IMG/VR virus record: IMGVR_UViG_3300022935_000145
Coordinates: 1 to 20,309 of that record
DNA from: a virus
DNA: 20,309 bases
Strand: one strand, 5' to 3'
A program made the translations under genes and the position numbers. Below, in pieces: positions 7,832-14,773 of this stretch. How positions within the stretch are numbered: position 1 is the first letter of the stretch; each line of letters starts with the position of its first letter. A model generated the notes under the pieces. The model was not told where the DNA came from. It searched no databases and saw only the letters and a program-made list of their open reading frames with translations.

Positions 7832-8443
7832 ATGAGCACGTTCAAAGACTACCTAACAGAATCAACCAAGTCATATGACTACAAAATAAAGATTGCTGGT
7901 GAACCTAAAGACATCGACAAAAATGCTTTAGAAACAGCACTACAAAAATTTGATCTTGCTAAAATGTCAGCAGGCAAAAGCACACCTATTATGACTTTGC
8001 CATTGGACTTTCCAAGATTAAGCAACGAATCTGTTACTATTTTTGATGTCACAACGAATTATCCAGAATCGCCTAGGGTCATGCAAGAATATCTTTCAGA
8101 CATTTTGAGGATTCCAGCAACACACATTGTTGTGAGGAAACCAGGAGAGCCAACAGAAGAATATCAGAACGACATGGAAGTTGCTAAAAAATCTGAATAT
8201 GCCAATAAACTTCACGACATCGAGTACAAAGATGCTCCTAAAGTAAACGCAGAAGACTACCACAGCACAAAAGCAAACATGGGTCTTCTTAAAGAATTAT
8301 TAAAAGACAGAGAAGCCAATGCACTCAATATGGAAGTGGGCAAAGACAACAAAACGCAAGAAGTACAGAGCAACGAAGAAACAGGCTCACCAAGTCCTTT
8401 ATCAAAATCAACTAACCCGCACCCAGACCCAAAAAGGAAATAA
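7832..8443 (+). CDS. Conserved marine T4-like protein with capsid-targeting-like N-terminus
   Basis: 203 residues of unknown function. It begins MSTFKDYLTES, very like the capsid targeting sequence of T4 internal head proteins (MKTYQEFIAEA), and contains the prohead protease pattern (I/L)-x-E as LTE followed by S. The body (KIKIAGEPKDIDKNALETAL, then LAKMSAGKSTPI, then LPLDFPRL) resembles a conserved unknown of T4-like cyanophages that I recall in this packaging region. The last ~40 residues are polar, Pro/Ser/Lys-rich and probably disordered. I chose the ATG at 7832 over the in-frame TTG at 7826, since the late box fits only the ATG. Possibly a head-internal or scaffold-associated protein; this is inference. 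Confidence 0.65.
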   Translation: MSTFKDYLTESTKSYDYKIKIAGEPKDIDKNALETALQKFDLAKMSAGKSTPIMTLPLDFPRLSNESVTIFDVTTNYPESPRVMQEYLSDILRIPATHIVVRKPGEPTEEYQNDMEVAKKSEYANKLHDIEYKDAPKVNAEDYHSTKANMGLLKELLKDREANALNMEVGKDNKTQEVQSNEETGSPSPLSKSTNPHPDPKRK

Positions 8444-8446
8444 GTT

Positions 8447-9229
8447 ATGGAAATGATAGATGTGTTAACAAAGTTAAAAGAAATCGCAGAGAAAAAACCC
8501 GAATTGGTGAAAGATGCAGTAGAGAATGTTGAAAGAACAAACCCAAAAGTAGATGAGGGTGCTGTTAAGAGACAGATGGAAGACGATGCTGAAAAAATGT
8601 CTAAAGAAGAATTCATTGAAAAATACGGAAGTGCAATGGCAGATTTTTGGCATGCCTATAATGGTTATGACGAAGCAACCGAGAGTAAAAAAGAAATTAC
8701 AAAAAAAGAAACTGTGAACGAAGCAATCAAGATATCAACAGACAGTCCCGAAGAAGCAGGCATGATGATGCAGATCTTGAAACTAGCAGGTGTGCAACCA
8801 GTAGATGCAAAAATGATCGGTGCAGATGAACCAGAAATGGACACAGACGATGCGGCAGGATCCATGGACATGGCTAGAATGAGAGACATTGTAACTAAAC
8901 CCGAAGATGAAAAACAGGAAGAAACATTCGCTAACGAACCTGAAGAAAAAGTTCAAGACATAGACAGTTTGGTAAACAAACACTCAGGCGGTCTTAACAG
9001 ACAAAAGAAAACTTATCCTAAAGTTGCTGATGGAGATAACCCAATGGCGGCAGAAGACAAGATCACTGAAGAAGAACTGGCGAACAGTCTTAGAACACAG
9101 TACGAAAGTTTTAAAACAGCATATCAGACAGAGGCCAAAAAAGCAAAACCGGACTTCTTAGATATGGACAAAGATGGCAACAAAGAAGAACCAATGAAGA
9201 AAGCCATCAAAGACAAAGAGAAAAAATAA
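8447..9229 (+). CDS. Acidic coiled/disordered phage protein with Ca-loop-like motif
   Basis: 260 residues, very rich in Glu, Lys and Asp, with no membrane segment. Visible blocks are a helical start (VLTKLKEIAE), KMSKEEFIEKYGSAMADFW (50-68), IKISTDSPEEAGMMMQILKL followed by AGVQP (95-118), and a tail DFLDMDKDGNKEEPMKKA in which D239, D241 and D243 form a DxDxDG calcium-loop-like pattern. I recall similar blocks in marine T4-like phage proteins encoded near the terminase. Composition and context suggest a scaffold/core-associated or head-internal protein, but no enzymatic function can be read. It starts three bases after the previous stop and has no clear Shine-Dalgarno, so it is likely co-expressed with the 203-residue gene. 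Confidence 0.6.
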   Translation: MEMIDVLTKLKEIAEKKPELVKDAVENVERTNPKVDEGAVKRQMEDDAEKMSKEEFIEKYGSAMADFWHAYNGYDEATESKKEITKKETVNEAIKISTDSPEEAGMMMQILKLAGVQPVDAKMIGADEPEMDTDDAAGSMDMARMRDIVTKPEDEKQEETFANEPEEKVQDIDSLVNKHSGGLNRQKKTYPKVADGDNPMAAEDKITEEELANSLRTQYESFKTAYQTEAKKAKPDFLDMDKDGNKEEPMKKAIKDKEKK

Positions 9230-9253
9230 GTCTTTTCCTAGCACCTATAAAGC

Positions 9254-9261
9254 CTTAAATA
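9254..9261 (+). promoter_or_regulatory. Late-type box CTTAAATA before gp17
   Basis: CTTAAATA ends eight bases before the gp17 ATG. A T4-style late start would fall two bases upstream of it. The 39-base gap holding this box contains no Shine-Dalgarno close to the start. Confidence 0.5.
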
Positions 9262-9268
9262 CTACACT

Positions 9269-10861
9269 ATGGCGTATGTATCATTAGATAGCGACCAAAT
9301 TAAAAAGGCCAATAAGAAACACAAATACACCAAAGAGCAAGTGCAAAAACTTGAGAAGTGTATGGACCCTAAGAGCGGCCCACTTTACTTTATGAAGGAA
9401 TTCATGAAGATACAACATCCAGTTAAGGGCTCAATGCGTTTTGAACCATTCCCGTACCAGGAAAGGCTGATCAATAGTTACAACGATCACAGATTTTCAA
9501 TAGCAATGCTACCCAGACAGACAGGCAAAACAACTTGTGCTTCGGGTTATCTGATATGGTATGCTATGTTCAGGCCGGATTCACAAATTCTGATTGCGGC
9601 ACACAAATACGCAGGAGCGTCAGACATCATGTCAAGGGTTCGTTACGCATATGAGATGTTGCCAAGTTGGATCAAGGCCGGTGTAACACAGTACAACAGA
9701 AACAGCATAGAATTTGACAATGGATCTAAGATAATGGCCACAACAACGACAGAAAACACAGGTAGGGGTATGTCACTTACACTAATATATTGTGATGAGT
9801 TTGCGTTCGTGCAACCACCAGAGAAGGCAAAGGAATTCTGGACTTCGCTGTCACCCACATTGAGCACAGGTGGTAAGTGCATGATAACATCTACACCAAA
9901 CAGTGACGAAGACCAGTTCGCAATGATCTGGAAAGAAGCCAACAAGCGATTTGACGAATACGGAAATGACAAGATAATAGGAACCAACGGTTTCTATGCT
10001 ATGAAGGCTCACTGGTCAGAACACCCAGACAGAAATGAAGCATGGGCGGATGCGGAGCGTGCCAGAATAGGGGAAGAAAGATTCAGAAGGGAACACGAGT
10101 GCGAGTTCTTGATCTTTGACGAAACGTTGATATCAAGTATTGTTTTGGCCGACATGGAAGGTGTTCCACCGGTAGAGACTACAGGACAGGTGCGTTGGTT
10201 TAAGCGTCCAACACCCGGACACACCTATATGGTTAGTTTGGATCCAAGCATGGGAACAGGAGGTGACTATGCCGCAATACAGATTTTTGAACTACCAACT
10301 TTTGAACAGGTGGGAGAATGGCATCATAACCAGACTCCAATGAATCAGCAGATACGTATCCTTCAAGGAATCAACAAACACATACATGACACCATAATGG
10401 AACAGGATGCAACAGCCTCTCCACAGATTTTCTACTCCATGGAAAACAACACAATAGGTGAGGCCGCACTTATGCGGGTGATGGACATAGGGGAGGAAAA
10501 TATCATGGGTATGTTCCTATCTGAGCCTATCAGAAAAGGGCACAGACGTAAGTTCAGACGAGGGTTCAACACCACGGCGAAACACAAGATCGATGCCTGT
10601 ACAAAATTCAAAGAACTGGTCGAGAACGACAAGATGAAGATAAACTCACAATTATTGATATCAGAAATGAAGGACTTCGTTGCCACGGGTTTGAGTTACA
10701 AAGCAAAACCAGGACAACATGATGACCTTGTCAGTGCGTGTTTGTTAATGACACGTATGATGAAGGTGCTGGCAGACTTTGATCCTAAAATATTCGAAAA
10801 ATGGACAGATCGGACCAGCGAAATCACCCCAATGCCAATATTTGGATCATTCACAGGATAA
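9269..10861 (+). CDS. gp17: Large terminase gp17 (packaging ATPase/nuclease)
   Basis: 530 residues (T4: 610). This motor translocates DNA into the prohead and cuts the concatemer. The N-terminal ATPase shows Walker A PRQTGKTT (82-89), Walker B LIYCDE with D176/E177, and the coupling motif TSTP (207-210). The C-terminal RNase H-like nuclease shows D325 (SLDPSMGTGGDYAAI), E392 (YSMENN) and D485/D486 (GQHDDL), the three acidic positions of the T4 enzyme. All key residues are intact. The shorter length is mostly a reduced N-terminus. It is preceded by a late-type box and followed after only 12 bases by the 704-residue gene with another such box. Confidence 0.95.
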   Translation: MAYVSLDSDQIKKANKKHKYTKEQVQKLEKCMDPKSGPLYFMKEFMKIQHPVKGSMRFEPFPYQERLINSYNDHRFSIAMLPRQTGKTTCASGYLIWYAMFRPDSQILIAAHKYAGASDIMSRVRYAYEMLPSWIKAGVTQYNRNSIEFDNGSKIMATTTTENTGRGMSLTLIYCDEFAFVQPPEKAKEFWTSLSPTLSTGGKCMITSTPNSDEDQFAMIWKEANKRFDEYGNDKIIGTNGFYAMKAHWSEHPDRNEAWADAERARIGEERFRREHECEFLIFDETLISSIVLADMEGVPPVETTGQVRWFKRPTPGHTYMVSLDPSMGTGGDYAAIQIFELPTFEQVGEWHHNQTPMNQQIRILQGINKHIHDTIMEQDATASPQIFYSMENNTIGEAALMRVMDIGEENIMGMFLSEPIRKGHRRKFRRGFNTTAKHKIDACTKFKELVENDKMKINSQLLISEMKDFVATGLSYKAKPGQHDDLVSACLLMTRMMKVLADFDPKIFEKWTDRTSEITPMPIFGSFTG

Positions 10862-10867
10862 TAAATA
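10860..10867 (+). promoter_or_regulatory. Late promoter box AATAAATA
   Basis: AATAAATA overlaps the gp17 stop and ends seven bases before the ATG at 10874, predicting a late transcript that begins one base before the start codon. One mismatch to TATAAATA. No Shine-Dalgarno in the gap. Confidence 0.6.
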
Positions 10868-10873
10868 CACTAT

Positions 10874-12988
10874 ATGAACCCTAAAAATTCGCAAGATTTA
10901 TTCAATAAGATAAGATCACAGTTCGCCAACATACGTTTAGGCGACGAAAATGGTGCCGCCACAGCAGATCCAAGCAATGCGGTATTTTTTGAATTTGAAT
11001 TCCAGGAAGACGCCGACACTTTTGGTTCTGTGAGTATCAGTCTAGCAGATGGTGAGAACATGAAAGTGTACTACAACAGGGATCTTGTGAATAAAATCGA
11101 CGAAGACAGCAGGGACGAATGGTACGCTTTCCTCAAAGAGCTCAAAGACTTTGCAGTTGAGCATAGTCTGAGATTCGATGTGAGAGATATCACTAAAAAC
11201 AACCTAACGAAGCAGGATTACGAAAATCTTGCAGATACGAACAAAACGGTAAATACTGATGAAATGTCAGAAGAACTAGCAAGAATCACAAAATTAGCAG
11301 GCGTGAACGAAGGCCTAACAGGCACATCAAAACGTTCATATGAGAATCTAGACAAAACAAAATTAATAATCAGACACAAAGGCAAGGTTGACGAGACTGT
11401 GCCGGGTGCGAGATCAAGACAGATACAATCATTGTACATAGAAAATGAAGACGGTGAAAGATTCAAGTATCCAATGACACACCTAGCAGGTGCGAGAGCA
11501 ATGATGAGACACGTTGCTAACGGCGGTAGACCACATGATGAATTTGGTCAACACATAATCCAAACGTCAGAAGATATCGCAAAATTAAATTCTTTCCAAA
11601 GATATGTCTCTAACAAAGATCAATTGAACGACAACGCAGGCGACATAATTGAAAACACAAAATTACAATTAGAAAACCTAAGAGAGTACATGAGAAATCT
11701 TAGCAAACAATCTCATTATGAATCAAGTTGCAAGAGTTACAAGAAAGCAGAAGATCAAATCTTAGATGATGAGACTGTTAACAAATTAAGAGAGAAGTTC
11801 ACTATGACAAACCTCGATAGCCGCGTGGAAGACGCTATTCCTCTGATTAGTAGGGTCATGAGTGAATTGGAGAAAAACAAAACACAACCAGTAAATGAAT
11901 TAGACCCAGGCGATGAACCAATTGACGCACCTATACAACCACCCGTGGACCATGGTGCGGTTGTACTGAGTTTCTTAACAGATCCAGATAAAAAGTTAGT
12001 GCTAAGAAAAGATGACACAGCAGACAAGATGTTGAAAACAACAAAATTCACAAACAAAAACACAATGTTAAGTTCTATATTATCAGACATCGCATCAAGA
12101 CTTTTGACAAAGTCGGGCGAGGAAGACAGAGTGGCGAACTTCGCTTCAAGAGTGGCAGACGAGATGGAACAAGAAAATTCAGCAACGTTCAAACCAACTC
12201 CAGACTACATCAAGAACAAAAAGATTGCTGTGCAGTTAGCGAAGAGATACATCGACGACTACAAGAAAATGCAATCAGATCCAGACTACGGCAAAGAGGT
12301 GAGAATGGATCCAGGAGCGTTCGCACCCAAGAAAGATCTAAAAGGTAAAGCCAAAGAAACAGAAGCATTTGAAAGTTGGGTTGACAACATAACTGAACAG
12401 AAACCTTATGTGTCAATGTACAGAGGTGATGACGGAAAAATGATCTATGACGTGCTAGACAAAGATGGCAAGTCAGCGTTTACCTCATCAGACGAAAAAA
12501 TTGCGACAGGTTACCTAAGTAAAAACTATGACGAATTGATGGGTAGAATGCCTGTGAGTAAGGCAGACAAGATGGTGAACTCTCCAGCGTATCAAAAAAT
12601 GAAGGCAGGTGATCCAAAATACTCAGACAAGACAGAAGGCATGGGCGACAAGATAGCAGACATGGCTCAGAGCATGACCCGAGACGAATTCATGAGCAAA
12701 GCAGACGAATTGGGATTGACTCCCGAAGAGGCCGCGGAGCACTACGAGAAGATGTCGGGCGGTGCACACGCAGGCAAATTCGAGGGTAACCAATTTGCAC
12801 AGGCAGTACAGAAAGCCAAGGCCGCAGGCATGAAAGCAGGCGACAAGTTTAAAGTGGGTGACCAGGAGTACACTCTGAAGGATGCCATAGAACTTGCTGG
12901 CCTACAGTTGGAAGACTTCTATTCAGAAGAAGAACAGGCATACGACTCACAGATCGGTCGTATAAAAAACCTCGCATTTTACCAATAA
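10874..12988 (+). CDS. 704-aa conserved marine T4-like protein, function unknown
   Basis: Large, charged, soluble protein with no recognised catalytic motif. Blocks such as KLIIRHKGKVDETVPGARSR, GERFKYPMTHLAGARAMMRH and NGGRPHDEFGQHI recall a conserved unknown in T4-like cyanophages near gp17. Residues 1-125 are an acidic alpha/beta region, then a linker holding M131 (MSEELARITKLAGVNEG), a helical middle to about 350, a Pro-rich linker, another helical part, and a C-terminal segment around 600-675 with SMTRDEFMSKADELG and a short FKVGDQEYTLKDA motif. The latter recalls small domains that I associate with marine phage structural proteins. The late box upstream and the position after gp17 favour a virion or assembly role. 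A TAAATA box precedes the in-frame ATG at 11264, so a shorter product is possible. Confidence 0.7.
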   Translation: MNPKNSQDLFNKIRSQFANIRLGDENGAATADPSNAVFFEFEFQEDADTFGSVSISLADGENMKVYYNRDLVNKIDEDSRDEWYAFLKELKDFAVEHSLRFDVRDITKNNLTKQDYENLADTNKTVNTDEMSEELARITKLAGVNEGLTGTSKRSYENLDKTKLIIRHKGKVDETVPGARSRQIQSLYIENEDGERFKYPMTHLAGARAMMRHVANGGRPHDEFGQHIIQTSEDIAKLNSFQRYVSNKDQLNDNAGDIIENTKLQLENLREYMRNLSKQSHYESSCKSYKKAEDQILDDETVNKLREKFTMTNLDSRVEDAIPLISRVMSELEKNKTQPVNELDPGDEPIDAPIQPPVDHGAVVLSFLTDPDKKLVLRKDDTADKMLKTTKFTNKNTMLSSILSDIASRLLTKSGEEDRVANFASRVADEMEQENSATFKPTPDYIKNKKIAVQLAKRYIDDYKKMQSDPDYGKEVRMDPGAFAPKKDLKGKAKETEAFESWVDNITEQKPYVSMYRGDDGKMIYDVLDKDGKSAFTSSDEKIATGYLSKNYDELMGRMPVSKADKMVNSPAYQKMKAGDPKYSDKTEGMGDKIADMAQSMTRDEFMSKADELGLTPEEAAEHYEKMSGGAHAGKFEGNQFAQAVQKAKAAGMKAGDKFKVGDQEYTLKDAIELAGLQLEDFYSEEEQAYDSQIGRIKNLAFYQ
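11248..11255 (+). promoter_or_regulatory. Possible internal late-type box inside the 704-aa gene
   Basis: GGTAAATA lies nine bases before the in-frame ATG at 11264 (residue 131). The predicted late start is three bases before that ATG. It has only the TAAATA core and lies inside a coding region, so it may be chance. Confidence 0.25.
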
Positions 12989-13008
12989 GGTATCTTTTAT
13001 AGAATACT

Positions 13009-13602
13009 ATGCAAGTACATAGTAAAGACTACCTTTATTCTGTGAAGTTAAATTCCATAGACAATCAGCAACTCGCTTCATATAGTTTAGAAGTAGAAAA
13101 ATTATTAAAAAGTAAACTGGCACATTTAGAAAATACCGGATGGTACGGTACGTTTACAACTGCCAATCATAGGAAATATAATTTTTTAACCTTTCCAAAC
13201 AGACAAGTGTCTGTGCTCTATCACGAAATAGTAAAGAATGTAACTCCGTTGTTGGATGATAGGGCCTATGTGATAAAATCTTGGCTAAACGTTTTTAGAA
13301 AAGGAGAAAAAGTTGACTGGCACAAACATTGGCCTGCTGATAAAAAAGTATGGCATGGATTTTACTGTGTACAAGTAGGGAATAGTTACACAGAATATCA
13401 AATTCCAAATACAGATAAAATTATCACAGTAGTCAGCAATGAAGGTCTTTTAGTTGTGGGTAAAAGCGATAACGATAGACATAGAAGTTCATTGTGGAAT
13501 GAAGAGGATAGACCCAGAATAACTATCGCTTTTGATGTTGTGCCTATTGATTCTGTCGACGATCCCTTAGAAATAAATCATTTCATACCATTTAAACTAT
13601 AA
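13009..13602 (+). CDS. Putative 2OG-Fe(II) oxygenase (PF13759-like)
   Basis: 197 residues. SWLNVFRKGEKVDWHKHWPA, then VWHGFYCVQVG, matches the W-N-...-G-...-HxH-...-G-Y-Y layout of the putative 2OG-FeII_Oxy_5 family, with H105 and H107 at the metal site. Near the end R157-H-R-S-S and RPRITIAFDV supply a second His (H158) and an Arg (R168/R170) for 2-oxoglutarate. The family is common in marine phages; substrates are mostly unknown. It is AT-rich and lies between a virion-type gene and gp32, so it looks like cargo. The 20-base gap before it has no Shine-Dalgarno or correctly spaced late box. Fold call is fairly secure, activity is inferred. Confidence 0.7.
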   Translation: MQVHSKDYLYSVKLNSIDNQQLASYSLEVEKLLKSKLAHLENTGWYGTFTTANHRKYNFLTFPNRQVSVLYHEIVKNVTPLLDDRAYVIKSWLNVFRKGEKVDWHKHWPADKKVWHGFYCVQVGNSYTEYQIPNTDKIITVVSNEGLLVVGKSDNDRHRSSLWNEEDRPRITIAFDVVPIDSVDDPLEINHFIPFKL

Positions 13603-13620
13603 TATTACCAATAATAGTAG

Positions 13621-13649
13621 TAGACTTTAGATAAATAACACTGTATATT
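13621..13649 (+). promoter_or_regulatory. Possible sigma-70-type promoter for gp32
   Basis: TAGACT (13621-13626, 4/6 match to TTGACA) and TATATT (13644-13649, 5/6 match to TATAAT) are separated by 17 bases. The predicted start is near 13656, leaving a leader of about 60 bases before gp32. It overlaps the late-type box at 13630. Moderate match in AT-rich DNA, so uncertain. Confidence 0.4.
13630..13637 (+). promoter_or_regulatory. Late promoter box GATAAATA upstream of gp32
   Basis: GATAAATA is a one-mismatch match to TATAAATA, placed 79 bases before the gp32 ATG. Unlike the other boxes in the window it leaves a leader of about 73 bases. T4 gene 32 is also transcribed from more than one promoter class, so a second late promoter here is plausible. 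Confidence 0.5.
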
Positions 13650-13700
13650 ATTCAGTATATGTCTAATATACATTTAGGCAAACAACAACATAGGCACAAT

Positions 13701-13708
13701 AAAGGAGG
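13701..13708 (+). promoter_or_regulatory. Strong Shine-Dalgarno AAAGGAGG of gp32
   Basis: AAAGGAGG lies eight bases before the gp32 ATG at 13717. It is the strongest ribosome binding site in the window and fits the high protein level a single-strand binding protein needs. It fixes the start of gp32. Confidence 0.85.
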
Positions 13709-13716
13709 CTTACATT

Positions 13717-14712
13717 ATGGCATCATTGGCTGAAATAAGAGCGAAGTTAAAATCTCAAGAAGTGAATCGCTCCACTTCCAACACAGGCGGAGACAACGCC
13801 ATCTACCCACACTGGAACATAGCAGAAGGATCAGAAGCAGTGGTCAGGTTCTTACCAGACAAGGACGAGACCAACACATTCTTCTGGACCGAGAGGAACA
13901 TGATCAAGTTACCATTCGCTGGTATCAAAGGTCAGACAGACTCGAGACCAGTGACAGTGCAAGTACCGTGCATGGAAATGTATGGGAAGACTTGTCCAGT
14001 ACTCACAGAGGTGAGACCGTGGTTCAAAGACAAGAGCATGGAAGACATGGGCAGAAAATACTGGAAAAAGAAGAGTTACATTTTCCAAGGTTTTGTCACA
14101 ACGAATCCACTAGCAGAAGACTCAACACCTGAGAATCCGATCAGAAGATTCATCATTGGACCTCAGATCTTCAACATTATCAGAGGGGCACTTATGGATC
14201 CAGAGATGGAAGAAATGCCAACTGATTACTTGAAGGGTGTAGACTTCAGGATTACTAAGACAACAAAAGGTGGTTATGCAGACTACTCAACATCAAAATG
14301 GTCAAGAAGAGAAAGACCGTTGGACGAGGCCGAGAGAGCCGCGATCGACACACATGGGTTACATAACCTAGGTGATTTCAGACCAAAAGAACCAACCGAA
14401 GCAGAGGTAAAGATAATCAAAGAATTATTTGAGAAATCTGTTGAAGGTGAGGCTTATGATCTTGAGCAGTATGGACAGTACTTCAGACCAGCGGGCGTGG
14501 CTTATCAAGGTAAACCACAAGTGGCAGTACCAACAGCATCGGCTCCAGTGGCAACACCAGTGGCAGAAGCGGCCCCAACAGCGGCTCCAGTTACTGAATC
14601 TGCACCAGCACCACAACCTGAGGCGGCTCCGGCAACGGCGGCACCGGCGGGCGACAGTGCCAAGAGAGCGGAAGACATCTTGAAGTTGATTAGATCAAGA
14701 CAAGCAAAATAA
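13717..14712 (+). CDS. gp32: Single-strand DNA binding protein gp32
   Basis: 331 residues (T4: 301). It coats single-stranded DNA during replication and recombination and works with UvsX and UvsY, encoded just downstream. VNRSTSN near residues 16-22 resembles the basic LAST motif used for cooperative binding. The OB-fold core includes AVVRFLPDKDETNTFFW and a GRKYWKKKSYIFQGFV segment typical of marine T4-like gp32. T4 gp32 binds zinc through one His and three Cys; here only C85 and C93 exist in the whole protein, so the zinc site appears reduced or lost. The C-terminal region (about 265-315) is an Ala/Pro-rich linker ending in a basic helix (AEDILKLIRSRQAK) rather than the acidic T4 tail. Strong Shine-Dalgarno upstream. 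Confidence 0.9.
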   Translation: MASLAEIRAKLKSQEVNRSTSNTGGDNAIYPHWNIAEGSEAVVRFLPDKDETNTFFWTERNMIKLPFAGIKGQTDSRPVTVQVPCMEMYGKTCPVLTEVRPWFKDKSMEDMGRKYWKKKSYIFQGFVTTNPLAEDSTPENPIRRFIIGPQIFNIIRGALMDPEMEEMPTDYLKGVDFRITKTTKGGYADYSTSKWSRRERPLDEAERAAIDTHGLHNLGDFRPKEPTEAEVKIIKELFEKSVEGEAYDLEQYGQYFRPAGVAYQGKPQVAVPTASAPVATPVAEAAPTAAPVTESAPAPQPEAAPATAAPAGDSAKRAEDILKLIRSRQAK

Positions 14713-14725
14713 TCTGACATTTTAC

Positions 14726-14756
14726 CAAGGCCTTGATATTGACTGTCAGGGCCTTG
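14726..14756 (+). other. 11-bp hairpin between gp32 and uvsX (attenuator/processing candidate)
   Basis: CAAGGCCTTGA (14726-14736) pairs with TCAGGGCCTTG (14746-14756) with one T:G wobble and a nine-base loop. It lies 13 bases after the gp32 stop. There is no T-run after it, so it is not a canonical terminator; it could protect or end gp32 mRNA. Its loop carries the -35 box of the promoter for the next genes. Confidence 0.75.
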
Positions 14757-14767
14757 TGTAATATAAT
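14739..14767 (+). promoter_or_regulatory. Near-consensus sigma-70 promoter for the 31-aa ORF and uvsX
   Basis: TTGACT (14739-14744) and a perfect TATAAT (14762-14767) are separated by 17 bases, 11 of 12 consensus positions. The predicted start is about base 14774, the A of the small ORF's ATG. The -35 box sits in the loop of the hairpin. It would let host RNA polymerase express uvsX and downstream genes early. Confidence 0.75.
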
Positions 14768-14773
14768 AAGAGC

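Noticed and set aside
8257-8616. 119-codon minus-strand ORF across the 203-aa and 260-aa genes
   Set aside because: Ser/Phe/Leu-rich sequence is the expected mirror of Lys/Glu-rich coding DNA; spans two real genes.
11755-12192. 145-codon minus-strand ORF inside the 704-aa gene
   Set aside because: Low-complexity Ser/Leu/Phe mirror of the charged + strand protein, no start signals.
13001-13009. AGAATA before the 197-aa gene as another late box
   Set aside because: Core deviates from TAAATA and ends only three bases before the ATG, inconsistent with the other sites.
13603-13716. tRNA or small structured RNA upstream of gp32
   Set aside because: No cloverleaf arms or CCA end; only AT-rich promoter-like sequence and short weak inverted repeats.
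14425-14720. Several ORFs in other frames over the Ala/Pro-rich end of gp32
   Set aside because: Repetitive GCN/CCN codons keep other frames open; the predicted Cys/Trp-, Gln- or Gly/Ala-rich products look like artefacts.
14726-14756. Hairpin after gp32 as a standard intrinsic terminator
   Set aside because: No T-run follows the stem (the next bases are TGTAATA); listed as a hairpin of uncertain role instead.
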